Source: Spirochaetaceae bacterium | GTDB taxonomy: Bacteria > Spirochaetota > Spirochaetia > DSM-27196 > SKKC01 | DNA length: 7,329 nt | Assembly: GCA_003552745.1 (NCBI GenBank) | Contig: PUOG01000235.1 | Span: 1-7,329, forward strand | Reading direction: 5' to 3' | Part shown: positions 1-5,833 of the stretch, one piece after another | Layout: every line of letters starts with the position of its first letter | Numbering within the stretch: the first letter of the stretch is position 1 | Program-made: the position numbers and the translations under genes | Notes under the pieces: model-generated | Databases searched by the model: none | Seen by the model: only the letters and a program-made list of their open reading frames with translations | Told to the model about the DNA's origin: nothing

Positions 1-782
1 ATAACCGGAAAGTGGTCGGAGGGGGGCACGCCGTCCGGAGCCTCTTCGATGCGAGCAACGCGCGTGAACGTCAGTGAGTCGTCGAGAAGAATCCAATCGA
101 TCCGCGGCGCGGAAACGGGAATACCGGTTTTCGAGTCGTCGCTCTCCAGCTGTTGTTTCGGAAAACCGCGTACGGTAGTCTGCTCGCGCTTTGCCGCACT
201 CTTCCACGGGTCGTAGAGATCGGGCAGCTCCCGGTGAATAGCACTGCGCACCACGCCGTCGGGCCCATCGTTGAAGTCTCCGCACAGAATCAGCGCATCG
301 TGCCCGCGAGCCTTCCGCAACTCATCGGCGGCGATACCCATCTGCCGGGATCGTACCTTCCGATTGGAGTTGTCGAGGTGTACGTTCGCCACGAAGTAGG
401 TGTCCGGATCGTCGCGCACCGCCAATCGTGCCCAGCTCAGTAGCCGCGGATAGTTGCTTCCGATGATCTTGCTTTCGGCAACTGTCGGTGTCGGGGAAAG
501 CCAACAATCAGCGGACTCCCGAACCGTGATTCGGTCGGATCGAACGAAAATGCACGGATACATCCGCCGATCGATCCAGGCTCGATGAGCGTCGGCGAGC
601 TCGTACTCGGGAAGCAGCGAATCGAGATCCTCGAGTTGAGGACGGAGCCCCTCCTGGGTGGCGATCACATCGGGTCGCGTGCGCTCGATCAAACTCCGCA
701 TCGCGCCACGGCGGTTATCCCAGCGGAACTCTCCGTCGGATTCCGTATCGAAGCGCAGGTTGACCGTAAGAATCGTGAGCAT
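1..782 (-). CDS. Endonuclease/exonuclease/phosphatase (EEP) family protein, 3' end cut by window edge
   Basis: This is a metal-dependent phosphodiesterase or phosphatase of the DNase I-like EEP fold; the substrate cannot be read from sequence. The reading frame runs from ATG at 782 for 260 codons to the window edge with no stop, and I translated it directly. The EEP catalytic set is intact: Asn8 (TVNLR), Glu44 (ATQEG), His135 (VANVHLDN), Asp169 and Asn171 (CGDFND), Asp229 (PRIDW) and the terminal Ser-Asp-His at 255-257 (PPSDHFPV). That last block normally lies within a few residues of the C-terminus, so little is missing. Trp21-Asp-Asn-Arg and the WLSPTP stretch resemble the small soluble EEP-1-like group. 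There is no signal peptide or membrane segment, so it is probably cytoplasmic. The start is supported by GAGAGGA (790-796) seven bases upstream. It is transcribed divergently from plsC. Fold certain, function open. Confidence 0.9.
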   Translation of the reverse strand, partial: MLTILTVNLRFDTESDGEFRWDNRRGAMRSLIERTRPDVIATQEGLRPQLEDLDSLLPEYELADAHRAWIDRRMYPCIFVRSDRITVRESADCWLSPTPTVAESKIIGSNYPRLLSWARLAVRDDPDTYFVANVHLDNSNRKVRSRQMGIAADELRKARGHDALILCGDFNDGPDGVVRSAIHRELPDLYDPWKSAAKREQTTVRGFPKQQLESDDSKTGIPVSAPRIDWILLDDSLTFTRVARIEEAPDGVPPSDHFPV

Positions 783-848
783 CGCACCGTCCTCTCGTGT
801 TATCGTAGCGCTCGTATACACCCGAGGACAAGGTAAGGAATTGTAACG
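783..848. promoter_or_regulatory. Divergent promoter gap between EEP gene and plsC
   Basis: This 66-bp gap must carry start signals for both neighbours unless they are read from elsewhere. Leftward, TTGTCC (826-831) and TACGAT (802-807), read on the minus strand with 18 bases between, form a weak sigma70-like pair. Its start point would fall almost on the ribosome site GAGAGGA (790-796), giving a very short leader. Rightward, TATACA at 815-820 could be a -10, but I see no matching -35. AAGGA at 835-839, nine bases before the GTG at 849, is a sensible plsC ribosome site. The promoter calls are by eye and weak; the ribosome sites are firmer. Confidence 0.3.
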
Positions 849-1532
849 GTGACCGCGACCGAAAGAATCACAAATATTGTCGTCAGAACCCTCTTTCGCA
901 TAATACTCAAGGTGGATACCACACCGCTGCGAAAGATCCCGCCGCGCGGGCCCGGGATTCTGCTGTCGAACCACGTCTCGATTCTGGAGGGACCGCTGCT
1001 CTACGTCTTTCTCAAGGCGCGACGCGCAACCGCGCTCGGAAAGATCGAACTCTGGCAGAACCCCTTGACCCGCTTCTTCATGCAAACGTGGGATATCATT
1101 CCGCTGCACCGCGGTGCGGTCGACGGACAGGCGATGCGCCGCTGCCTGGCCGCATTGGCCGAGGGCCAGTATGTCGGTATCGCAGCCGAAGGGACGCGGA
1201 GTCGAAGCGGGAAGCTTCAGAAAGGACAGCCGGGTGCACCGTTACTCGCAACACGAGCGAACGTGCCGATCTATCCGATAGCGCATTGGGGACTGCACAA
1301 TGTCGCAACCAACCTTCGGCGACTACGCCGGACACGCGTTTCGATCCGCGTCGGCCGGCCGTTCTATCTGCGCAAACCGGGCGACGGCACGATCACCCGT
1401 AGCGATCGCTCCGTGATGGTTGAGGAGATGATGTTTCAGCTCGCGATTCTGTTGCCCGAGCATCTGCGAGGCCGGTACTCCGAGCTGTCACAGATGACAA
1501 CCGACTACATCGAGTACGCGCAACACTCCTGA
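849..1532 (+). CDS. plsC: 1-acyl-sn-glycerol-3-phosphate acyltransferase (PlsC/LPLAT family)
   Basis: It is predicted to transfer an acyl chain to lysophosphatidic acid or a related lysolipid at the inner face of the cytoplasmic membrane. The protein is 227 residues, normal for the family. In order it has an amphipathic or hydrophobic N-terminal helix (about 7-22), motif I LLSNHVSILEG (38-48), Lys65 in the segment after it, motif II-like IIPLHRG (83-89), motif III AEGTRSRSG (113-121) and motif IV VPIYPIA (139-145). Motif I is unusual: the invariant HX4D reads His42-X4-Glu47. Motif III is complete, which argues against simple decay. GTG 849 is chosen because AAGGA lies nine bases upstream and the ORF cannot extend usefully. 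It ends five bases from the convergent TIGR03545-family gene. The family is clear; the exact acceptor (LPA or another lysolipid) is uncertain, and the gene symbol is generic. Confidence 0.88.
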   Translation: MTATERITNIVVRTLFRIILKVDTTPLRKIPPRGPGILLSNHVSILEGPLLYVFLKARRATALGKIELWQNPLTRFFMQTWDIIPLHRGAVDGQAMRRCLAALAEGQYVGIAAEGTRSRSGKLQKGQPGAPLLATRANVPIYPIAHWGLHNVATNLRRLRRTRVSIRVGRPFYLRKPGDGTITRSDRSVMVEEMMFQLAILLPEHLRGRYSELSQMTTDYIEYAQHS

Positions 1533-1537
1533 GGAGA

Positions 1538-3766
1538 TTACCACCCGGGCAGCCCCTCGATTGCGTCGCGGATCGTTCCCTCCGCCTCTTCGCGGGCACG
1601 TTCTTCGGCCCGGCGAGCGGCTTCCTCGGCCTCGCGCCGAGCCCGTTCCTCCGCTTCGCGCGCGGCCGCTTCCGCTTCTTCGCGAACGCGGCGCTCGACC
1701 TCCGCCTCGAGGTTGGCGATGCGCGACTCGATCCGCCTCATTTCCCGCTCGGAACGTTCGTAGAGCTCCTTCGCCTCCTCATACCGTCGGCGTGCCGTCT
1801 GCACGACCGATTGGGCGGATGCGTAATACTCCTCCACCTGCGCGATCTCTTCGGCGAATCGGTCGCGAACGAGCGTTTCCGCCTCCTCTAGAGCCTGGTC
1901 ACGAAGCGCGTTCACGAATTCAGCGATTTCCGCGGCGAGTGCCTCATCGAGGTTGGTCGAAACCGGAGGCCCGTCAACGGCGGGAATCGCGATCCGCGTT
2001 ACTACCGTTCCGGTTCGATCGAGAACGGAGCGGGTGCGGCGGGTCAGCTCATTTTCGAGCGAAAACTCGAGTACCGGCGATTCCAATGAGTGTCCCGCCG
2101 CTACCGCCACCGAACCGGTGGGCGAAACTGCGAGCGACACATCGAGGTCATAGGTGCCGGAGATGCCGCGAACCGGTATGATTCCATCGCCTCCGGTAGC
2201 GAGGTCCATCGATTGCCCGAAGAGAGCGGTTTCGAGCGCGAATCGTTCGTCGGAGGCCGCACGATAATCGATTCGCGCGCCGACGCTGCCTCCCCGATCA
2301 CCCTCCGCCCAGGAGAAGCCGGCCCTCGCCGGTTCACCGGTGAGGTCGGGATCGCTGGAAACGGTGCGAAGCTCCCCCTCATAACGGGTCGCACCGTCCA
2401 CCACGCCGGCGGATGCCCTTTCGAGCAGGAAGCGTGGATATTCGGTCGTCGGGAAGGTCAGGTCACGTCCGCGGCGCGTCGGCTCGCTTCGCTCGCCGCG
2501 GAGTTCGTCGAACCGCTCCCGCAGTGCCAGCAAGCGCTCGTACGCGTCGAGCGCAACCTGAACACGCTCGACGTACGGAGCCGTATATTCTCCCACAACG
2601 CCCGAGATGATCCCGGCAAACGGGGCACGGAGCACTGTCTCCGGATCCGGTATCCGGCCCTCAACGTAGGCGATATCGTCATCGACGCTCGTGGCGATCT
2701 GCTCGAATGCGGCGCCGAGTTGTTCTCCGGTGCTCATCGCCGCTTCCACCCCCTGTTCGCTTTCGAGGTAGAGGCTGCGACCTCCGTCAACTACACGCTC
2801 GGCGGTCCCGTATACTTCGCGGAGTCTCGACACCGAGTCGATCGTCGAAGGATCGAGGGCGAGAAGCTCTCTCGTATCCGATTCGAGTTGCTCGACGATG
2901 TGCTGAGCGCGGTCGGCGCGTTCGTTCCACTCGTCGATGATCGTTTCGGCGCGCCTGATCTCGGCCTCCACGGCATCGGGCGTGCGCAGCGAAGCGAGTT
3001 CCGCCTCCAGTATAGCGCGCACATCGATACCGGAGATAACACCGCGAACCTCTCCTTCCACATCACCGAGAAGCGACTGAACCTGCTGCTGCGCCGACGG
3101 TCGCTCGTCGGCCGGATCGGCCTCCGGCGGTCTGCGATGCGGCGGCAACTCGCCGCTCACGCTCCGTTCGGTTGAGAACGCCAGATCTCGCGCTTCGATG
3201 TTGCGAACGACGATCCGCCCTCTGAGCAGCTGTCCGAGATCGAGGCGCAGCTCGCCCCCTGCGAGCTCGAACAGATTCTCCATCGGTTCGTTCCTGTTCG
3301 CGACGGCCAGCGACTCGAAGGCAAAGCCCGGCTCCGCCACGCGCAGCCGGAATCCTTCGATCTCCGCCCGTGCACCGAAAACGAGCTCCAGGCCGCGCTC
3401 CACACCGGAAGCGGCCAAAGGATTCGCGAATACGAGGACGAAAACGGCCGCGCCGGCCACCAGTACGCCGAGAAGCCACAGCTTGACCGGCTGAAAAAAG
3501 CCCCTGTTGTGGCGAACGGCTTTCGCCAGGCGTCGAAGCCGGCGTATATCCCCGGAAGAGAGGTCGGTGCTGCGCTCGCAGTCGGCCGACGTCGCTTGCC
3601 CGCCGTCGGCCTCCAATCCGTACAGACTCCGCACCCACTCGCGCTCGGTACGGATCGGAATCCGTCTCAGGATGCGCCGTTCGAGACGTCGCTGCGGAAT
3701 GCGAACCGGGAAGAGCTTGGGAATGCGCTTTTCGCGTTTCTCGACGTCGTTGCTCACCGTCTTCAT
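1538..3766 (-). CDS. TIGR03545-family envelope protein with long charged C-terminal helix
   Basis: This 742-residue protein matches my knowledge of family TIGR03545, an uncharacterised family of outer-membrane-bearing bacteria usually paired with TIGR03546, as here. Order: basic N-terminal region (1-94); one membrane helix (about 95-117); an AsmA-like beta segment (about 121-206, including NEPMENLFELAGGELRLDLG); helical/coiled-coil stretches (about 225-425); RGRDLTFP (432-439); a second beta-rich segment (about 455-600); and a Glu/Arg/Ala helix (about 605-735). Topology suggests a cytoplasmic N-terminus and a periplasmic bulk. The family is typically about 550 residues, so this member carries extensions at both ends. 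The start is ambiguous: ATG 3766 has GGAG touching it, whereas GTG at codon 4 (3757) has the same GGAG at an ideal nine bases. Its start lies 20 bases after the TIGR03546 stop, so the two are an operon. The function is unknown; lipid or envelope transport is my inference from the AsmA-like segments. Confidence 0.88.
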   Translation of the reverse strand: MKTVSNDVEKREKRIPKLFPVRIPQRRLERRILRRIPIRTEREWVRSLYGLEADGGQATSADCERSTDLSSGDIRRLRRLAKAVRHNRGFFQPVKLWLLGVLVAGAAVFVLVFANPLAASGVERGLELVFGARAEIEGFRLRVAEPGFAFESLAVANRNEPMENLFELAGGELRLDLGQLLRGRIVVRNIEARDLAFSTERSVSGELPPHRRPPEADPADERPSAQQQVQSLLGDVEGEVRGVISGIDVRAILEAELASLRTPDAVEAEIRRAETIIDEWNERADRAQHIVEQLESDTRELLALDPSTIDSVSRLREVYGTAERVVDGGRSLYLESEQGVEAAMSTGEQLGAAFEQIATSVDDDIAYVEGRIPDPETVLRAPFAGIISGVVGEYTAPYVERVQVALDAYERLLALRERFDELRGERSEPTRRGRDLTFPTTEYPRFLLERASAGVVDGATRYEGELRTVSSDPDLTGEPARAGFSWAEGDRGGSVGARIDYRAASDERFALETALFGQSMDLATGGDGIIPVRGISGTYDLDVSLAVSPTGSVAVAAGHSLESPVLEFSLENELTRRTRSVLDRTGTVVTRIAIPAVDGPPVSTNLDEALAAEIAEFVNALRDQALEEAETLVRDRFAEEIAQVEEYYASAQSVVQTARRRYEEAKELYERSEREMRRIESRIANLEAEVERRVREEAEAAAREAEERARREAEEAARRAEERAREEAEGTIRDAIEGLPGW

Positions 3767-3787
3767 CTCCGGTCAGAAATCTCCGGT
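3765..3787 (-). repeat. Tandem ACCGGAGAT repeat spanning the TIGR03546 stop and TIGR03545 start
   Basis: On the minus strand ACCGGAGAT occurs twice, at 3787-3779 and 3773-3765, 14 bases apart. Each copy contains a GGAG Shine-Dalgarno core. The first begins on the last base of the TIGR03546 stop codon and the second ends inside the TIGR03545 ATG. The near copy is spaced correctly for GTG 3757, not for ATG 3766; the far copy sits 14 bases before ATG 3766, which is long. The pair may be a duplicated ribosome site, or chance. Confidence 0.5.
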
Positions 3788-4329
3788 TAGAACTGCGCGA
3801 ACTCGTACACGCTCCGGGCCCGTTCGCTCAGCCGCCGTATCGCCCCGGCCAATGGGAACTTCTCCCACCACTTAACGAGTCGACTATTCGCAATCTTCTC
3901 GCGAAGCGAATCACGATAGAGCACTACCAGCGCCCGAGCGAGAAAGTAGAGAGGAGCTGCGGCGACCACCGCAACGACCACTCCGCCGACGACGGAGGTA
4001 TTGTGAACGCCGAGGAACGGCCCGAGTGGGGCGTTGAATGCCGCGGTGAGCGGCTCATAGAGCGCATCGTGAGTCAGGATCGAAAACCCGAGAGCATCCA
4101 GCCACCGGTCGACAGCGAACGCAACCGGCGTGAATACCGCGAGCGACAGAAGTGCGATTCCAAGATTCACTTTGACGAGGAACAGAAGCAGAAAAAGCGC
4201 GAACCACACAAGGTTTCCTGCCGGAACCATCGCCAGCGCGAAGCCGAACACAGCCGCACCTGCGATCTCCCCCGGTCGTCGATTCGCGTTCAGTGCCGCA
4301 ACGATGCGCGCGAGTGCGGTGAAGAGCAC
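3787..4329 (-). CDS. TIGR03546-family (DUF2062-like) inner-membrane protein
   Basis: This is an uncharacterised 180-residue polytopic membrane protein and the usual partner of TIGR03545. Its N-terminal half has the DUF2062-like pattern: NANRRPGEIAGAAVFGFALA (14-33), then a Pro-Ala-Gly-Asn turn (36-39) followed by hydrophobic helices at about 40-53 and 54-74. A further helix lies at about 112-137, after the AFNAPLGPFLG loop (97-107). The C-terminal 40 residues are basic and amphipathic (SLREKIANSRLVKWWEKFP, 141-159) and probably cytoplasmic. GTG 4329 is favoured by a strong GGGGAGG site seven bases before it. Family members are commonly about 150-170 residues, so this is near full length. It is the first gene of a two-gene operon with TIGR03545, and a candidate promoter lies just upstream. 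No enzymatic motif is visible; role unknown, possibly a membrane anchor or channel-like partner of the large protein (inference). Confidence 0.87.
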   Translation of the reverse strand: MLFTALARIVAALNANRRPGEIAGAAVFGFALAMVPAGNLVWFALFLLLFLVKVNLGIALLSLAVFTPVAFAVDRWLDALGFSILTHDALYEPLTAAFNAPLGPFLGVHNTSVVGGVVVAVVAAAPLYFLARALVVLYRDSLREKIANSRLVKWWEKFPLAGAIRRLSERARSVYEFAQF

Positions 4330-4336
4330 GTGCTTC

Positions 4337-4343
4337 CCTCCCC
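4337..4343 (-). promoter_or_regulatory. Strong ribosome binding site of TIGR03546 gene
   Basis: Minus-strand GGGGAGG ends seven bases before GTG 4329. It is the best Shine-Dalgarno match in the window and fixes GTG as the start codon. Its strength contrasts with the weakly spaced site of the following TIGR03545 gene. Confidence 0.7.
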
Positions 4344-4352
4344 AATAGCGTG

Positions 4353-4381
4353 ATAATCCGCCTTCGAGTCTCTTGCGTCAA
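4353..4381 (-). promoter_or_regulatory. Candidate sigma70-type promoter for the TIGR03546-TIGR03545 operon
   Basis: On the minus strand TTGACG (4381-4376, 5/6 to the -35 consensus) is followed after 17 bases by GATTAT (4358-4353, 4/6 to the -10 consensus). Transcription would begin near 4346, leaving a leader of roughly 17 bases that contains the GGGGAGG ribosome site. Spacing and position are good; found by eye only. Confidence 0.5.
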
Positions 4382-4388
4382 GTCGTTC

Positions 4389-4410
4389 GCGCCGACGTGT
4401 ATGCCGGCGC
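4389..4410. other. GCGCCG/CGGCGC inverted repeat between divergent promoters
   Basis: GCGCCG (4389-4394) and CGGCGC (4405-4410) form a perfect six-base inverted repeat around a 10-base spacer. It sits just upstream of the leftward -35 and about 47 bases upstream of the rightward -35. It could be a regulator site, but in GC-rich DNA such a short repeat may be chance. The rest of the 4330-4506 intergenic region holds only the promoter elements listed separately; I see no RNA gene or convincing small ORF. Confidence 0.25.
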
Positions 4411-4456
4411 TGTTCAATCGCCGCATCATGGTGCATATTGTGCCGACGGAGTATCC

Positions 4457-4484
4457 TTGATCGCCGCCGGTAGTTGTATATACA
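4457..4484 (+). promoter_or_regulatory. Candidate promoter of coaBC
   Basis: TTGATC (4457-4462) and TATACA (4479-4484) are 16 bases apart, each 4/6 to consensus. Transcription would start near 4491, about 16 bases before the ATG at 4507. This placement argues against the in-frame TTG at 4474, which would lie inside the -10 region. The -10 is embedded in the palindrome TTGTATATACAA. Confidence 0.5.
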
Positions 4485-4485
4485 A
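4474..4485. promoter_or_regulatory. Perfect 12-bp palindrome TTGTATATACAA over coaBC -10 (possible operator)
   Basis: TTGTATATACAA is its own reverse complement. It is AT-rich inside strongly GC-rich DNA and coincides with the proposed -10 of coaBC, the place where a repressor dimer would block RNA polymerase. No regulator gene is in the window, and the symmetry may in part reflect the TATA-type -10 itself. Confidence 0.35.
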
Positions 4486-4506
4486 ACGATTTCCCGAGCA
4501 AGAGAC

Positions 4507-5769
4507 ATGCATCCATCGAGAGACATAACATCCGAACGCAGTTCGTTGCTGGAGGGACGGCGCATAATCGTAGCCATGTGCGGGAGTGTAGCCGTCATGA
4601 GGGCGCTCGATGTCGCGCGATTGCTCATGCGCCACGGCGCGGCCATCGTTCCGGTCATGAGCAACGCGGCGTGCCGGCTTGTCGGCCCCGAGCTCGTGTG
4701 GTGGGCAACCGGAAGCGAGCCGATCGTAACTCTCGGTGGCGCGACCGAGCACATCGCATTCGCCGGGCGCGGACCGAATCGTGCCGACCTGCTTCTCGTC
4801 TGCCCGGCGACCGCCAATACGATCGGCAAGATCGCCGGCGGTATCGATGACACGAGTGTCACCACTTTCGCAACCACCGCGATCGGCTCGGGCATGCCCA
4901 CGATCGTCGCTCCGGCGATGCACGAACCGATGTACGCACACCCGGCCGTAGAGCGGAATATCCAGTCGCTGATCGACATGGATGTCGACATCGTCCGGCC
5001 CCGTCGTGAGGAAGATAAGGCGAAGCTCGCCGATCCCGAGCATATCCTCGACATTGTCGCCCGAAGACTCCACGGCCGAAGCCCGCTCGCCGGCAAGCAC
5101 ATAGTCGTCACCGCCGGCCGCACCGTCGAGTACATCGACCCGATCCGCGTGCTCAGCAACAACTCGAGCGGTAAAATGGGCGTCGCAATGGCACGATCGG
5201 CCTATCGCGCCGGCGCCGATGTCACGCTTATCTACGGCAAAGGCACCGTTGCGCCGCCCGATTGCGCGCGCACCGTCCGCGTGGATACCGCGGCGCAGAT
5301 GCACGAGGCGGTGATCATGGAGCTCGACGGAGTACGCACCGGTCGCCCCACCGACGTGCTCATTGCCGCCGCCGCGGTCGGCGATTGGCAGATGCCGGAA
5401 GCGAGTCAGGGCAAGATATCGACGCACGACCGCGAGCGCCTCGAGCTCACGCTCGTCCCGACGCCGAAGATCATCGACGATGCCAAGCGCAGGCGACCGG
5501 AGATCGTGCTCTTTGCGTTCCGGGCGCTCCACGATCTCGGAGAAGACGAGCTCCTCGATAACGCCCGCCGGCGGCTCACGAAAGCGAGTGCGGATCTGAT
5601 CGCGGTAAACGACACCTCCGATCCGGCCGTCGGCTTCGAAAGCGACCGTAACGCCCTCACCCTGCTGACACGAACGGGAGAGGAGACACCGATTCCCCTT
5701 TCGACCAAAGAGCAGGTCGCGGAGAAGCTCATCGCCGAGCTCGCCCGATTCGTTTCGAAACACGGTTGA
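4507..5769 (+). CDS. coaBC: Bifunctional phosphopantothenoylcysteine decarboxylase / phosphopantothenate-cysteine ligase, archaeal-type
   Basis: It performs two steps of coenzyme A synthesis in the cytoplasm: ligation of 4'-phosphopantothenate to cysteine (CoaB) and FMN-dependent decarboxylation to 4'-phosphopantetheine (CoaC). The N-terminal flavoprotein domain (about 17-185) has CGSVAV (25-30), the active His82 in TEHIAFAG, PATANTIGKIAGGIDDTSVT (100-119) and PAMHEPMY (136-143). The last replaces the usual PxMNxxMW; a Cys-containing flap is also absent, and EEDKAKLAD (168-176) occupies that region. As I recall, archaeal enzymes such as that of Methanocaldococcus share this pattern. The CoaB domain (about 196-420) has VTAGRTVEYIDPIR, SSGKMG (220-225), AAAAVGDW (287-294), PTPKII (318-323), VND (367-369) and PLSTKEQVAEKL (397-408). 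ATG 4507 gives 420 residues and the MHPSRDI opening; the ribosome site is weak (AAGAG). It is divergent from TIGR03546. Confidence 0.94.
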   Translation: MHPSRDITSERSSLLEGRRIIVAMCGSVAVMRALDVARLLMRHGAAIVPVMSNAACRLVGPELVWWATGSEPIVTLGGATEHIAFAGRGPNRADLLLVCPATANTIGKIAGGIDDTSVTTFATTAIGSGMPTIVAPAMHEPMYAHPAVERNIQSLIDMDVDIVRPRREEDKAKLADPEHILDIVARRLHGRSPLAGKHIVVTAGRTVEYIDPIRVLSNNSSGKMGVAMARSAYRAGADVTLIYGKGTVAPPDCARTVRVDTAAQMHEAVIMELDGVRTGRPTDVLIAAAAVGDWQMPEASQGKISTHDRERLELTLVPTPKIIDDAKRRRPEIVLFAFRALHDLGEDELLDNARRRLTKASADLIAVNDTSDPAVGFESDRNALTLLTRTGEETPIPLSTKEQVAEKLIAELARFVSKHG

Positions 5770-5783
5770 GCGGGAGAGAGGAG

Positions 5784-5805
5784 CGCGGCGGACCCAGTCG
5801 CCGCG
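5784..5805. terminator. GC-rich hairpin in convergent gap, possible bidirectional terminator
   Basis: CGCGGCG (5784-5790) and CGCCGCG (5799-5805) form a perfect seven-base stem with an eight-base loop, 14 bases after the coaBC stop and 28 bases beyond the convergent oxidoreductase stop. The position suits a shared terminator. There is no T-run on either side, so it is not a canonical intrinsic terminator; it might pause polymerase or protect 3' ends. A GAC-GAC-GAC run follows it. Confidence 0.4.
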
Positions 5806-5833
5806 ACGACGACGGGAGGCGACGCGCGCCGCC

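Noticed and set aside
1..40. Possible frameshift in the EEP gene at the run of six G near position 21
   Set aside because: Recounting the run gives an in-frame PPSDHFPV ending, exactly what the family requires, so no frameshift is needed.
1562..1730. Repetitive cgcg/gcc-rich DNA as a possible repeat array
   Set aside because: It is explained by the Glu/Arg/Ala codons of the TIGR03545 C-terminal helix; there is no fixed DNA repeat unit or spacer pattern.
2090..3175. A 361-codon plus-strand open frame
   Set aside because: It is antisense to the middle of the TIGR03545-family gene, has Arg-rich low-information composition and shows no domain. The opposite strand matches a known family pattern.
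4431..4445. Imperfect inverted repeat GGTGCATATTGTGCC
   Set aside because: Pairing needs two G-U pairs and a three-base loop, and it lies upstream of the likely transcription start; too weak to call.
4474..4506. TTG at 4474 as the coaBC start, adding 11 residues
   Set aside because: It falls within the likely -10 element, and the added residues are not typical of the family. ATG 4507 gives the expected MHPS opening.
4426..5763. A 445-codon minus-strand open frame, longer than coaBC itself
   Set aside because: It lies antisense to coaBC, whose motifs are unmistakable. Its translation is rich in Arg, Asp, Gly and His with no recognisable fold, as expected of GC-rich shadow frames.
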